Shown: positions 33,538 to 42,551, numbered from the stretch's first letter. The stretch: 64,000 bases of DNA from Thermomonospora catenispora (GCF_006363815.1 NZ_RRYT01000006.1:124216-188215); one strand, 5' to 3'. The notes: generated by a model not told the origin, from the sequence alone. Made by a program: numbers and translations.

Positions 33538-33538
33538 C

Positions 33539-34582
33539 TCAGACGGGGTAGGCGCGGACCTCCGCGGCCTCGACCCTCGCCCAGACCTCGTTCCCCTCGA
33601 CCAGCCCGAGCTCGGCCACCGCGGCGGGGGCGACGTCGGCGGACGCCTGCAGCGGGCCGCCCAGCTCCACCCGGATGCGGTCCCCGTGCCGCTCGACGGC
33701 CTCCACCCGGGCCCGCCACCGGCCGTGCGGGCCGCCCTCGGGACGTTCGGCGCACAACGCCACGGACGAGGGGGCGAACGCCGCGAACACCTCCCCCTGC
33801 ACGGGCCGGTCGGTCTCCAACCGGACCGGCGAGCCGTGCAGGGCGATCAGACGTCCCTCCGCCCGTCCGCGACAGAGGTTCACCCCCACCAGACGGGCCA
33901 CGTAGTCGCTGCGCGGACGCCGGGCGACCTCGGCGGGCGGCCCCTGCTGGACCAGCCGGCCGCGTTCCACCACCACGAGCCGGTCGGCCAGCGCCATCGC
34001 ATCGAGCGGATCATGGGTGACCACGATCGCCACCCCGGCGAAGTCGGCCAGATGCCGCCGCAGCCCGGAGCGGATCTGCGACCGGGTGTGCGCGTCCAGC
34101 GCGGCCAGCGGCTCATCCAGCAGCAGCAGCCGGGGCTCGACGGCCAGCGCCCGGGCCAGCGCCACCCGCTGGGCCTGCCCGCCCGACAGCTCCCGCGGCC
34201 TGCGGTCCTCATGCCCCTCCAGGCCGACCCGCCGCAGCCACTCGGCCGCCCGCCGGCGCGCCCGGCGCCGGGGCACGCCCCGGCAGCGGGGGCCGAACGC
34301 CACGTTGTCGAGGGCGGTCATGTGCGGGAACAGCAGATAGTCCTGGAACACCACGCCGACCGGGCGCCGCTCGACCGCCAGGCGGTGCACCGGCTCGCCG
34401 TCGAGCCGGACATGCCCCTCGGCGAGCGGGACGAGCCCGGCCAGGGCCCGCAGCGCGGTGGTCTTGCCCGCGCCGTTGGGCCCGAGCAGCGCCACCACCT
34501 CCCCCGCGGCGGCCTCCAACGACAGGTCCAAGACGAACTCGCCGCGGCGCACCACCAGGCGGGCCTGCAGACCGGCGGTCAC
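33539..34582 (-). CDS. modC: Molybdate ABC transporter ATP-binding protein
   Basis: A 347-residue ABC ATPase for molybdate uptake. Walker A GPNGAGKTT, Q-loop in VVFQDYLLFPHMT, signature LSGGQAQRVALARAL, Walker B LLLLDEPLAALD and the H-loop THDPLDA. Residues about 265-347 form a TOBE-type molybdate-binding domain (WRARVEAVERHGDRIRVEL). GTG start at 34582 overlaps the modB stop by 4 nt (GTGA). Last gene of the four-gene operon; sulfate/tungstate specificity cannot be fully excluded. Confidence 0.93.
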   Translation of the reverse strand: MTAGLQARLVVRRGEFVLDLSLEAAAGEVVALLGPNGAGKTTALRALAGLVPLAEGHVRLDGEPVHRLAVERRPVGVVFQDYLLFPHMTALDNVAFGPRCRGVPRRRARRRAAEWLRRVGLEGHEDRRPRELSGGQAQRVALARALAVEPRLLLLDEPLAALDAHTRSQIRSGLRRHLADFAGVAIVVTHDPLDAMALADRLVVVERGRLVQQGPPAEVARRPRSDYVARLVGVNLCRGRAEGRLIALHGSPVRLETDRPVQGEVFAAFAPSSVALCAERPEGGPHGRWRARVEAVERHGDRIRVELGGPLQASADVAPAAVAELGLVEGNEVWARVEAAEVRAYPV

Positions 34583-35364
34583 GGGCCGCTCACCCACCGA
34601 TCCCGCAGCAGCGCCAGGATCGCCGTGCAGACCGCCAGCAGCACCAGGCTCAGCACGATCGCGGCCTGCGGGTCGGTCTCCAAGGCCAGGTAGACCGCCA
34701 GCGGCATGGTCTGGGTGCGTCCCGGGAAGTTGCCCGCGAACGTGATCGTCGCGCCGAACTCCCCCAGCGCCCGGGCCCAGCACAAGATCGCGCCCGCCGC
34801 CACGCCCGGGGCGACCATCGGCAGGGTCACCCTCCGGAAGATCGTCCAGCGGGACGCGCCCAGCGTCGCGGCGGCCTCCTCATAACGCGGGTCCACCCCG
34901 CGCAGCGCCCCCTCCACGCTGATCACCAGGAACGGCATCGCCACGAACGCCTCCGCCAGCACCACCCCGGCCGTGCTGAACGGCAGCGTGACGCCGAACG
35001 CCGCCTCCAGCCACCGCCCGACGATCCCGTTGCGGCCCAGCACCGTCAGCAGCGCCACCCCGCCCACCACCGGCGGCAGCACCAGCGGCACCGTGACCAG
35101 CGCCCGCACCAGGTTCCGCCCGCGAAAGCCGCCCCGGGCCAACGCCCACGCCAGCGGAACGCCCAGCAGCAGGCACAGCCCGGTCGCCAGCGTGGCGGTC
35201 ACCAGCGACAGCCGCAGCGCCGCCAGCACCTGCGGCTCGGCCAGCCGGGCGCCGAGCGTGGACCAGGGGGCGCGCAGCACCAGCCCGGCCGGCGGCAGCA
35301 CCAGGAACGCCAGCCCGAGCGCCGCCGGGATCACCAGCGGCCACGGCACCCGACCCCGGGTCAC
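34579..35364 (-). CDS. modB: Molybdate ABC transporter permease
   Basis: A 261-residue inner-membrane permease with six predicted TM helices. The EAA loop that docks to the ATPase is DPRYEEAAATLGASRWTIFRRVTLP, and GRTQTMPLAVYLALE is typical of ModB. GTG start at 35364 overlaps the modA stop by 4 nt. It channels molybdate delivered by ModA using ATP hydrolysis by ModC. Confidence 0.94.
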   Translation of the reverse strand: MTRGRVPWPLVIPAALGLAFLVLPPAGLVLRAPWSTLGARLAEPQVLAALRLSLVTATLATGLCLLLGVPLAWALARGGFRGRNLVRALVTVPLVLPPVVGGVALLTVLGRNGIVGRWLEAAFGVTLPFSTAGVVLAEAFVAMPFLVISVEGALRGVDPRYEEAAATLGASRWTIFRRVTLPMVAPGVAAGAILCWARALGEFGATITFAGNFPGRTQTMPLAVYLALETDPQAAIVLSLVLLAVCTAILALLRDRWVSGP

Positions 35365-36122
35365 GGCAGGTCGAACCCCCGCTCGGCGAGCGCAGCGCGG
35401 CCCCGGGCGGAGGTCACCAGGGACACGAAGGCCCGGGCGTGCCGGGGCTCGGAGGCCCCGGTCAGCGGCGCGATCGGGTAGTCGTTGACGGCGTGGGCGG
35501 CCTCGGGGAAGTCGATGCCCCGGACCCGCCCGCCCGCGGCCCGCACGTCGGTGCGGTAGACCAGCCCGGCGTCGGCCTCCCCCATCCGCACCTTGGTCAG
35601 CACCGCCTTGACGTCCTGCTCCTCGGAGGCCGGAGCGACCTGGACACCGGCGGCGCGCAGCGCCTCGCGGGCGGCGGCGCCGCAGGGCACCTGGGCCGCG
35701 CACAGCACCACCGTGACCCTTCGATCGGCCAGATCGCGCAGCGAACGCACCCCGCCCGGATCGCCCGGCGCGGTCGCGATCACGAGCCGGTTGCGGGCGA
35801 AGATCCGGGGGGCGGCGGCGGTGCGCCGGGCATCGGTGACGGCCTGCATGGCGCTGTGGTCGGCGGCGGCGAACACGTCCGCGGGTGCGCCGTCGACGAT
35901 CTGACGGGCCAGAGCGGAGCTGCCGGCGAAGGAGAACCGCACCTTGACGCCGGGATGGGAGCGTTCGAAGACGCGGCCCAGCTCGGTGAACGATTCGGTC
36001 AGCGACGCGGCGGCGAACACCGTCACGGTCGCGCCGCCCGCACCGCCGCAGCCGGCCGCGGCGAGGGCCGACGCGAGCGCCACGGCGGCCCGGGCGGTCT
36101 TGCCGAACACGCGGTCACTCAT
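35361..36122 (-). CDS. modA: Molybdate-binding lipoprotein
   Basis: A 253-residue periplasmic-type binding protein anchored as a lipoprotein: the signal sequence ends in a lipobox LAAAGC (Cys near residue 25). The mature protein starts TVTVFAAASLTESFTELG, the classical ModA signature, with VRFSFAGSSALARQI and APADVFAAAD forming the oxyanion site. Its start overlaps the end of the HTH-TOBE gene by 8 nt, so the four genes form one tightly coupled operon. Confidence 0.95.
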   Translation of the reverse strand: MSDRVFGKTARAAVALASALAAAGCGGAGGATVTVFAAASLTESFTELGRVFERSHPGVKVRFSFAGSSALARQIVDGAPADVFAAADHSAMQAVTDARRTAAAPRIFARNRLVIATAPGDPGGVRSLRDLADRRVTVVLCAAQVPCGAAAREALRAAGVQVAPASEEQDVKAVLTKVRMGEADAGLVYRTDVRAAGGRVRGIDFPEAAHAVNDYPIAPLTGASEPRHARAFVSLVTSARGRAALAERGFDLP

Positions 36123-36513
36123 GCCCGGGCAGCTCCACGACGACGTTGGTGGACTTGACCACGGCCTCGGCGACCACCCCGACCCGCAGATCCAGCTCGT
36201 CGGCGGCCTCCCGGCTCATCAGCGACACCAGCCGATGCGGCCCGGCCTGGATCTCCACCCGGGCCATCACCGTGTCGCGGACGACATCGGTGACGATGCC
36301 GCGCATCCGGTTGCGGGCCGAGGAGAACCGCCCCCGAGGCCTGCTCTCCCCCGCCTGCTCGCGCACGAAGGCGGCGAGGTCGGCCCCGGCGATGCGGCGG
36401 TGACCGTGCTCGTCGCGGCGGGCGGGGAGCCGGCCGGTGTCGATCCAGCGGCGCACCGTGTCGGCGCTGACCCCCAGCAGCCCGGCCGCCTCGCTGATCC
36501 GGAACGTCTCCAC
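36115..36513 (-). CDS. Helix-turn-helix/TOBE molybdate-responsive regulator
   Basis: A 132-residue protein in two parts: an N-terminal MerR/excisionase-type HTH (FRISEAAGLLGVSADTVRRWIDTGRLPARRDEHGHRRI) and a C-terminal mop/TOBE domain (NRMRGIVTDVVRDTVMARVEIQAGPHRLVSLMSREAADEL...GVVAEAVVKSTNVVVEL), which binds molybdate in relatives. It heads the modABC operon and likely senses molybdate and controls it, replacing the larger ModE. GTG start at 36513; a weak ribosome-binding site. Known as a small family in actinobacteria; the exact DNA site is not evident. Confidence 0.85.
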   Translation of the reverse strand: METFRISEAAGLLGVSADTVRRWIDTGRLPARRDEHGHRRIAGADLAAFVREQAGESRPRGRFSSARNRMRGIVTDVVRDTVMARVEIQAGPHRLVSLMSREAADELDLRVGVVAEAVVKSTNVVVELPGHE

Positions 36514-37170
36514 CCGGAGAACGGTAACACCTCGCCGATGCAAGGCCAATGCCGACCCATGGCCGGAATCTGCGCGTTTTCTTCCGCTCTTCGGCTCGCA
36601 TCTGCGAGTCATCGTCCGCTGAAGTCCGCCGGGGGCGGCCGTGATGCGGCGGGCCGCGGTCACGGCGGCCGCCGGCCCGCCGGGCCCTCGGGAGATCGGC
36701 ACGGGACGAGGCGAGGACGACACGGGACTGATCGGCGGGGTCGGGCGGGGCGGACCTCCCGTGCCCGGCGCTCCCCGGCGCACCGTCCCGACGCCGCCGC
36801 CGCGACGGTCGGCGACCTCGCCGGGACCGTCGAGTCCGCATCGGGGTGGAGCGCCCCGCTCCCGGATGAGAGCGACCGGAGCGCCGGGTCCCGGGTGCGC
36901 CGACGGCGGCCCGGCCTCCGTCGCGACGGGCCCGTGACGCCCGCGGAGAGCGGGCCGGCGATCCGGGAGAGGCCGCCTCGGCCCGGGAAAGGACGCTCAA
37001 GGACGTTCTCGGCGCCATGCAGGGGTCGTGGGCGTGTTCGGGGCCGTGTCGGGGCGCTCCGGCGGGAACGCGCGCCGCTCCGTCGGGGCGGGCCCGGGGA
37101 GGCGGGCCCGCCGCGCGCCGGCCCTCGTCCCGAACGGAGGGGGATCTCCGTCGTCGGGCGGGGAGGGAGG
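36514..37170. other. Long intergenic region, no gene recognised
   Basis: Lies upstream of the mod operon and downstream of the small membrane gene (both minus strand). The part at 36530-36620 is less GC-rich and probably holds the mod promoter. The rest has open frames in several directions but none with protein-like composition or a good start. A hairpin at 37087-37112 ends the der-side unit. No molybdenum-cofactor riboswitch pattern was seen. Confidence 0.5.
37087..37112 (-). terminator. Hairpin downstream of the small membrane gene
   Basis: GGCGGGCCCG-GGGAGG-CGGGCCCGCC, perfect 10-bp arms and 6-nt loop, about 60 nt after the stop at 37171. Possible end of the der-side transcription unit; no T-tract. 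Confidence 0.5.
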
Positions 37171-37374
37171 TCACAGGTCCCCGTTGCGCATCCGGCGGAC
37201 GGTGTAGGGCGTCTCGGCGTCCCGCTCGGCGTACCGGGCCTGGACCGGATCCCCGTCGCCCAGCAGCGCCCCCAGGCCCACCAGCAGCCCCAGGCCCCAC
37301 ATCCACGGCCTGTCCCCGACGAAGCCGCCGATCACCAGGGCGATCGCGGCGAGGACGAGCAGCAGGGTCCGCAC
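37171..37374 (-). CDS. Small membrane protein downstream of der
   Basis: A 67-residue protein: two hydrophobic helices (about residues 2-20 and 25-41), then a charged C-terminus with QARYAERDAETPYTVRRMRNGDL. GTG start with GGAGGG upstream. It follows der on the same strand after an 82-bp gap that contains a perfect 22-bp palindrome, so it may have separate control. No family recognised. Confidence 0.6.
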   Translation of the reverse strand: MRTLLLVLAAIALVIGGFVGDRPWMWGLGLLVGLGALLGDGDPVQARYAERDAETPYTVRRMRNGDL

Positions 37375-37391
37375 GTGCCCTCCCGGACGAG

Positions 37392-37413
37392 GAACGAGAA
37401 CATGTTCTCGTTC
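37392..37413. promoter_or_regulatory. Perfect 22-bp palindrome between der and the small membrane gene
   Basis: Half-site GAACGAGAACA followed by its exact reverse complement; centre between 37402 and 37403. It is 18 bp before the GTG of the small membrane gene. It contains GAAC and GTTC halves as in SOS boxes, but spaced by 2 rather than 4, so LexA is unlikely. Probably an operator of an unidentified regulator, or a hairpin ending der transcripts. Confidence 0.7.
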
Positions 37414-37456
37414 GCCACGATAGGCGGGACCGCGCCGCCGAGGAAGCCGGCGGACG

Positions 37457-38848
37457 TCACTTCCTGCCGCGCCGCGTCTTCTCGCCTCGCTTGCCGCGGA
37501 TCCGCATGCCGATCTCGATGGGGGTGCCGGGGAAGCCGAACTCCTCGCGCAGCCGCCGCTCGATGAACCGCCGGTAGCCCTCCTCCAGGAACCCGGTGGT
37601 GAACAGCACGAACCGGGGCGGCCGGACTCCCGCCTGGGTGGCGAACAGCACCCGCGGCTGCCTGCCGCCGCGGACCGGGTGCGGATGCGCGGCCACCAGC
37701 TCGGCGAAGAACTGGTTGAGCTTGGCGGTGGGCACCCGATGCCCCCACCCCTCCAGCGCCGTGTCCAGCGCCGGCACCAGCTTGTCCACATGCCGGCCGG
37801 TGCGCGCCGAGATGTTGACCCGCGGCGCCCAGCGGGCGTTGTGCAGCTGCCGCTCGATCTCCCGCTCCAGGTAGCGGCGGCGTTCCTCGTCGACCAGATC
37901 CCACTTGTTGTAGGCCAGCACCAGCGCCCGGCCGGCCTCGATCACCATGGAGATGATCCGCAGGTCCTGCTCGGCCAGCGGCTGGCTGGCGTCGATCAGC
38001 ACCACCGCCACCTCGGCGCGCTCCAGGGCCGACTGGGTGCGCAGGGTGGCGTAGAAGTCGGCGCCCTGGTTCTCCCGATAGCGTCGCCGGATCCCGGCGG
38101 TGTCGATGAACCGCCAGGGCCGTCCGCCCAGCTCGATCAACTCGTCGACCGGGTCGCGGGTGGTGCCGGCCACGTCGTCGACCACCACCCGGTCCTCGCG
38201 GGCCAGCTTGTTGAGCAGGCTGGACTTGCCCACGTTGGGGCGGCCCAGCAGCGCCACCCGACGCGGACCGCCCTCGGCGAGCCGCACGGGCGGCGGCGGC
38301 TCGGGCAGCGCCTCCAGCACCGCGTCCAGCAGGTCGCCGCTGCCGCGGCCGTGCAGGGCGCTGACCGGGTGCGGTTCCCCGATGCCCAGCGACCACAGCG
38401 CGGCCGCCTCCAGCTCGGTGGCGGCGTCGTCGACCTTGTTGGCCACCAGCAGCACCGGCTTGCCGGAGCGGCGCAGGATGTCGACCACCGCCTCGTCCAC
38501 ATCGGTGGCGCCGACGGTGGCGTCCACCACGAACAGCACCACGTCGGCCAGGTCCACCGCCATCCGGGCCTGCTCGGCGATGGACGCGGCCAGGCCGGAG
38601 GCGTCCGGCAGCCAGCCGCCGGTGTCCACGACCGTCAGCCGCCAGCCGCTCCACTCGGCGTCGTAGGCGACCCGGTCCCGGGTCACCCCGGGAACGTCCT
38701 CCACGACCGCCTCACGGCGCCCCAGGATCCGGTTGACCAGGGTGGACTTGCCCACGTTGGGACGGCCCACCACGGCCACCACCGGCGGGGTCCGCTCGTC
38801 GGCGGCGCTGTCGAACTGCGCGCTCTCGGCGACGTCGTACTCGCTCAC
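37457..38848 (-). CDS. der: Ribosome-associated GTPase Der (EngA)
   Basis: A 463-residue GTPase with two tandem G domains needed for 50S subunit assembly. G1 motifs GRPNVGKST (about residue 28) and GRPNVGKSS (about 200); G3 DTGG and DTAG; G4 NKVD and NKWD. A C-terminal KH-like domain ([20 protein letters not shown]) is complete, followed by a basic tail [15 protein letters not shown] start with GGAG about 6 nt upstream. Follows cmk with an 80-bp gap, as in most actinobacteria. Confidence 0.96.
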   Translation of the reverse strand: MSEYDVAESAQFDSAADERTPPVVAVVGRPNVGKSTLVNRILGRREAVVEDVPGVTRDRVAYDAEWSGWRLTVVDTGGWLPDASGLAASIAEQARMAVDLADVVLFVVDATVGATDVDEAVVDILRRSGKPVLLVANKVDDAATELEAAALWSLGIGEPHPVSALHGRGSGDLLDAVLEALPEPPPPVRLAEGGPRRVALLGRPNVGKSSLLNKLAREDRVVVDDVAGTTRDPVDELIELGGRPWRFIDTAGIRRRYRENQGADFYATLRTQSALERAEVAVVLIDASQPLAEQDLRIISMVIEAGRALVLAYNKWDLVDEERRRYLEREIERQLHNARWAPRVNISARTGRHVDKLVPALDTALEGWGHRVPTAKLNQFFAELVAAHPHPVRGGRQPRVLFATQAGVRPPRFVLFTTGFLEEGYRRFIERRLREEFGFPGTPIEIGMRIRGKRGEKTRRGRK

Positions 38849-38928
38849 GTGCTACTCCGGTTCCGTGGTCGTCCTGCCGTGCCACGCGCTCCGCGGACGA
38901 CCTGCTCGGAGCCTGCGGCCGCCCGCGG

Positions 38929-39600
38929 TCACCCCGCGGCGGTGCTCTCCTTGGCCAGCCGCACGACGGCCTCGATGACCTCGGGCAGGCTCAGGCTCGT
39001 GGAGTCGATCTCTACCGCGTCCTCCGCCTTGGTCAGCGGGGACGTCGTGCGGGTGGAGTCCAGCCGGTCCCGGCGGGCCTGCTCGGCCTGGGTCAGCTCC
39101 ACCGTCGCCGCCGGGTCGTGGGCCAGATCCCGGGCGCGGCGCCGGGCCCGGGCCTCCTCGCTGGCGGTCAGGAAGATCTTGACGGGGGCGTCGGGCGCCA
39201 CCACCGTGCCGATGTCGCGCCCCTCCACCACGATGCCCCCGTCGCCGATGATCTCCCGCTGCAGCGCCACCAGCCGCTCGCGGACCGCGGGCACCGCGCT
39301 GACCGCGCTGACGGCGTTGGTGACCTCGCGAGTGCGGATCGGCCCCGACACGTCGACGCCGTTCACCGCGATCGTCGGCGCGTCCGGATCGGTGCCGCAC
39401 TCCAGCACCGGCTCCCCCGCCCGCGCGGCGACCGCCTCGGCGTCCTCCACCGGGACCCCCTGGGTCAGCATCCACCACGTCACGGCCCGGTACATGGCGC
39501 CGGTGTCCAGGTACCGCAGCCCGAGCCTGCGGGCCACGCCCTTGGACGCGCTGGACTTGCCCGACCCGGACGGTCCGTCGATGGCGATCACGAGCGACAC
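38929..39600 (-). CDS. cmk: Cytidylate kinase
   Basis: A 223-residue kinase that phosphorylates CMP and dCMP with ATP. P-loop GPSGSGKSS at about residues 9-17, YLDTGAMYRAVTWW (CMP-binding region), RTREVTNAVSAVSAVPAVRE and VVEGRDIGTVVAPDA, all family signatures. The lid region has EEARARRRARDL. GTG start with AAGGAAG about 6 nt upstream. Within the conserved tyrA-cmk-der order. Confidence 0.96.
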   Translation of the reverse strand: MSLVIAIDGPSGSGKSSASKGVARRLGLRYLDTGAMYRAVTWWMLTQGVPVEDAEAVAARAGEPVLECGTDPDAPTIAVNGVDVSGPIRTREVTNAVSAVSAVPAVRERLVALQREIIGDGGIVVEGRDIGTVVAPDAPVKIFLTASEEARARRRARDLAHDPAATVELTQAEQARRDRLDSTRTTSPLTKAEDAVEIDSTSLSLPEVIEAVVRLAKESTAAG

Positions 39601-39707
39601 GGTGGCTTCCTTCCCAGGTCCCGAGGAACGGGTGCCGACGGAGAACAGGGGATGCGCGGCCCGCGGCCGCGCCCGGCCCCGGCGTGCCAGGCTACCGCTC
39701 CCGGAGA

Positions 39708-40799
39708 TCAGCCGGGGACGGACCAGCCCCGGGCGCGCAGCTCCTCGGCCAGTCGCCCGGCCGCCGCCGGCTCCACCGACAGCTCCACCACGCCGACCGG
39801 CTTGCCCGGCGAGTGCTCGATCGTCACGTCCTCGATGTTGACCCCGGCGACCCCGGCCGCCTGGAACAGCAGCGCCAGCTCGCCCGGCCGGTCCTGGACG
39901 AGCACCGGGACGACCGCGTACCGGGACTGGCGTCCGCCGTGCTTGCCGGGGATCCGGGCGCGGCCGGCGTTGCCCCGCGACAGCAGGTCCCGCACGTGCT
40001 CCATGGCGCTCTCGCCGCCGTCCCGCAGCAGTGCGGCGGCCAGCGCCAGATCGGTGGCGACCTCCTCCAGCACGTCGGCGACCGGCCGGGCGTTGGCGGC
40101 CAGGATCCCCACCCACAGCCGGGGATCCCCGGCGGCGATCCGGGTGACGTCGCGGACGCCCTGCCCGGCGAGGCCCAACGCGACCTCGTCGGCCTCGCGC
40201 AGCCGTGCCGCCACCGCCGCCGACACCACGTGCGGGGCGTGCGAGACCAGCGCCACCGCCCGGTCGTGCTCGGCGGCCTCCACCCGCAGCGGGACGGCGC
40301 CGCAGGAGCGGACCAGCTCCTCCACCAGCGCCACGGCCGCCGGATCGGTCTCCGCCGCCGGGCACACCGCCCAGGTGCGGCCCAGGAACAGGTCGGCGCG
40401 GGCGGCGGCGGGCCCGGACCGCTCGCTGCCGGCCAGCGGATGGGCCGCCACGAACGTCGTCAGGTCGCAGCCCAGCTCGGCCGCCGCCGCCAGCGGCAGG
40501 GCCTTGACGCTGGCCACGTCGGTGTAGACGCGGGCCAGCCCGCGTTTCTGGGCGTCCAGCAGCACCGGCGCCACCGCGGCGGGCGGCACCGCCAGCACGG
40601 CGAGGTCGGCGGGCTCGCCGGGCCCCTCCGGCGGCAGCGCCGCGCCGGCGCCCAGCCGGACCGCCAGCTCCAGCGCGGAGCCGTCCCGGTCCGACAGCAG
40701 CACCTCGGCGCCCTGCTCGCGCATCGCCAGCGCGACGGACGCGCCGATCAGTCCCGTCCCGATGACGACGATCCGCCGTATCACCTGCTCCTGCGCCAT
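39708..40799 (-). CDS. tyrA: Prephenate dehydrogenase with C-terminal ACT domain
   Basis: A 363-residue enzyme oxidatively decarboxylating prephenate to 4-hydroxyphenylpyruvate for tyrosine. NAD(P)-binding GTGLIGAS at residues 14-21; catalytic His region FVAAHPLAGSERSGP; a helical dimer domain with ALVSHAPHVVSAAVA. Residues about 290-363 form an ACT domain (VLVQDRPGELALLFQAAGVAGVNIEDVTIEH) that likely senses tyrosine for feedback control. Located next to chorismate mutase aroH, whose product it uses. Confidence 0.95.
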   Translation of the reverse strand: MAQEQVIRRIVVIGTGLIGASVALAMREQGAEVLLSDRDGSALELAVRLGAGAALPPEGPGEPADLAVLAVPPAAVAPVLLDAQKRGLARVYTDVASVKALPLAAAAELGCDLTTFVAAHPLAGSERSGPAAARADLFLGRTWAVCPAAETDPAAVALVEELVRSCGAVPLRVEAAEHDRAVALVSHAPHVVSAAVAARLREADEVALGLAGQGVRDVTRIAAGDPRLWVGILAANARPVADVLEEVATDLALAAALLRDGGESAMEHVRDLLSRGNAGRARIPGKHGGRQSRYAVVPVLVQDRPGELALLFQAAGVAGVNIEDVTIEHSPGKPVGVVELSVEPAAAGRLAEELRARGWSVPG

Positions 40800-40822
40800 C
40801 CGCCCAGCCTAGCGACCGGTGC

Positions 40823-41185
40823 TCACTGGGCGATGTCCAGCCGCAGGGCGGTGGCGCCGCGCAGGTAGACGTGCTGGATCGCCGAGCGGGGCTTGTCGGT
40901 CTCGACGTGGGCCATCAGCCGGATCACCCGGGGCATGGCGTGCGGCACGTTCAGCTCGCTGGCGCACAGCAGGGGCACCTCGTGGAACCCCAGCTTGCGG
41001 GCGGCCAAGGCGGGGAACTCCGCGGTCAGGTCGGGGGTGAGCGTGAAGATGACGCTGATCACATCGTCGGTGGTCAGCTCGTTGCGCCGCATCACCTCCG
41101 AGACCAGCTCGGTGGTCGCCTCCAAGATCAGATCCCGCTCGTCGGCGTCCACCTGGGTGGCCCCTCGGATCGCCCGTACCGCCAC
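40823..41185 (-). CDS. aroH: Monofunctional chorismate mutase, AroH class
   Basis: A 120-residue trimeric-type chorismate mutase that rearranges chorismate to prephenate. It begins VRAIRGATQVDADE (Arg of the active site), has FTLTPDLTAEFPALAARKLGF and the C-terminal RVIRLMAHVETDKPRSAIQHVYLRGA with the second Arg, the pattern of Bacillus AroH. GTG start with AAGGACG upstream. Provides prephenate to TyrA, encoded 23 bp downstream. Confidence 0.95.
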   Translation of the reverse strand: MAVRAIRGATQVDADERDLILEATTELVSEVMRRNELTTDDVISVIFTLTPDLTAEFPALAARKLGFHEVPLLCASELNVPHAMPRVIRLMAHVETDKPRSAIQHVYLRGATALRLDIAQ

Positions 41186-41223
41186 TGTTCGTCGTCCTTC
41201 CTGCCGTGCGTCGGCCCCGGGCG

Positions 41224-41964
41224 TCAGAGCCCGACCGCCTTGTACAGCTCGCCGATCTCCTTCATGGTCAGCGCGCGCACCACGCCGGGCTTCAGGCGCC
41301 CCAGCTTGATCGGGCCGAACTGGATGCGGGCCAGCCGCTGCACCGGGTGTCCGGCCTCCTTGAGCATTCGCCGCACGATGTGCTTGCGCCCCTCGTGCAG
41401 CGTCACCTCCACCAGCGCCCGCCGGCCGACCTGCTCGACCAACCGGAACCGGTCGGCGCGGGCCGGCCCGTCCGGCAGCGGGATGCCGGCGCGCAGCCGC
41501 CTGCCCAGGTCCCGCTTGACCGGCCCGTGGATCTCGGCCAGGTACACCTTCTGCACCCCGTAACTGGGGTGGGTGAGCCGGTGCGCCAGTTCGCCGTCGT
41601 TGGTGAGGAGTATCAGCCCCTCGGTGTCGATGTCCAGCCGGCCCACGTGGAACAGCCGCTCTGGCACGTCCACGAAGTCGGCCAGGGACTTGCGGCCGCG
41701 TTCGTCGGACATGGTGGACACCACGCCGCGCGGCTTGTTGACGGCGTAGTAGCGCATCTCCGGGCGGGTCTCCACCCGCAGGCCGTCGACGTGGATGACG
41801 GACTTGGCCGGATCGATCCGGGCGCCGAACCAGGACACCACTTCGCCGTCGACGGTGACCCTGCCCTCGGCGATGAGCCGCTCGCAGTGCCTGCGGCTGC
41901 CCACTCCCGCGTCGGCCAGGGCCTTCTGCAGGCGTACACCTTCGTCACGAGTGTCGGTGCTCAC
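41224..41964 (-). CDS. rluB: 23S rRNA pseudouridine synthase, RluB/RsuA family
   Basis: A 246-residue enzyme: N-terminal S4 RNA-binding domain (VRLQKALADAGVGSRRHCERLIAEGRVTVDG) and a catalytic domain with the nucleophile Asp in GRLDIDTEGLILLTNDGE. The family modifies a uridine in 23S rRNA (position 2605 in E. coli numbering for RluB). C-terminal GRKHIVRRMLKEAGHPV is typical. GTG start overlaps the scpB stop by 4 nt, the usual actinobacterial arrangement. Confidence 0.94.
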   Translation of the reverse strand: MSTDTRDEGVRLQKALADAGVGSRRHCERLIAEGRVTVDGEVVSWFGARIDPAKSVIHVDGLRVETRPEMRYYAVNKPRGVVSTMSDERGRKSLADFVDVPERLFHVGRLDIDTEGLILLTNDGELAHRLTHPSYGVQKVYLAEIHGPVKRDLGRRLRAGIPLPDGPARADRFRLVEQVGRRALVEVTLHEGRKHIVRRMLKEAGHPVQRLARIQFGPIKLGRLKPGVVRALTMKEIGELYKAVGL

Positions 41965-42551
41965 GTGCGGTCATCCTCGAGAATGTCGTCGGGTACGTCG
42001 TCGGGGAGGAACGGGGCCAGGTCGGGCAGCTCGTCCAGGCTGTTGATGCCCAGCCGCTCCAGAAAGTACGTGGTGGTCCGGTACAGGTGGGCGTTGGTCT
42101 CCGGGTCCTGTCCGGCCTCCTCGATCAGGCCCCGCAGGGTGAGGGTGCGCATCACGCCGTCGCTGTTGACCCCCCGGATGGCCGACACCTTCGCCCGGCT
42201 GACCGGCTGCCGGTAGGCCACCACCGCGAGGGTCTCCAGCGCCGCGGTGGTCAGCCTGGCCTGCTGCCCGTCGGTGACGAAGCGCTCCACCGCCGGCGCG
42301 CATTCGGGGCGGGTGTAAAAGCGCCAGCCGCCGGCGACCTCCCGCAGATCGAACCCGCGGCCCTGGGCGGTGTATTCCGCCGACAGCTCCCGCAGCGTCG
42401 CGGCCACCTCCTGACGGGGGCGCTCCAGGACCTGCGCCAAGGCGACCTCGGTCACCGGCTCGTCCACCACCATCAAGATCGCCTCGAGAGCGGCCCGCAG
42501 GTCCGGTCGCGCGCCTTCCTCAGGCGTCCGCTCTCCCCTCGTCGCGGTCAT
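41961..42551 (-). CDS. scpB: Segregation and condensation protein B
   Basis: A 196-residue kleisin-partner protein of two winged-helix domains: LRAALEAILMVVDEPVTEVALAQVL and TTAALETLAVVAYRQPVSRAKVSAIRGVNSDGVMRTL. With ScpA it forms the regulatory part of the SMC complex. The C-terminus is acidic. ATG overlaps the scpA stop (ATGA). Confidence 0.95.
   Translation of the reverse strand: MTATRGERTPEEGARPDLRAALEAILMVVDEPVTEVALAQVLERPRQEVAATLRELSAEYTAQGRGFDLREVAGGWRFYTRPECAPAVERFVTDGQQARLTTAALETLAVVAYRQPVSRAKVSAIRGVNSDGVMRTLTLRGLIEEAGQDPETNAHLYRTTTYFLERLGINSLDELPDLAPFLPDDVPDDILEDDRT

Noticed and set aside
36115-36513. Excisionase of a mobile element, from the HTH type
   Set aside because: The C-terminal TOBE domain and overlap with modA make it a molybdate regulator.
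36514-37170. Molybdenum-cofactor riboswitch or hidden small gene upstream of the mod operon
   Set aside because: No recognisable conserved RNA core and no frame with a start site and normal composition.
37392-37413. LexA/SOS box
   Set aside because: The GAAC and GTTC halves are separated by 2 bp instead of 4 and the flanks do not match the actinobacterial box.
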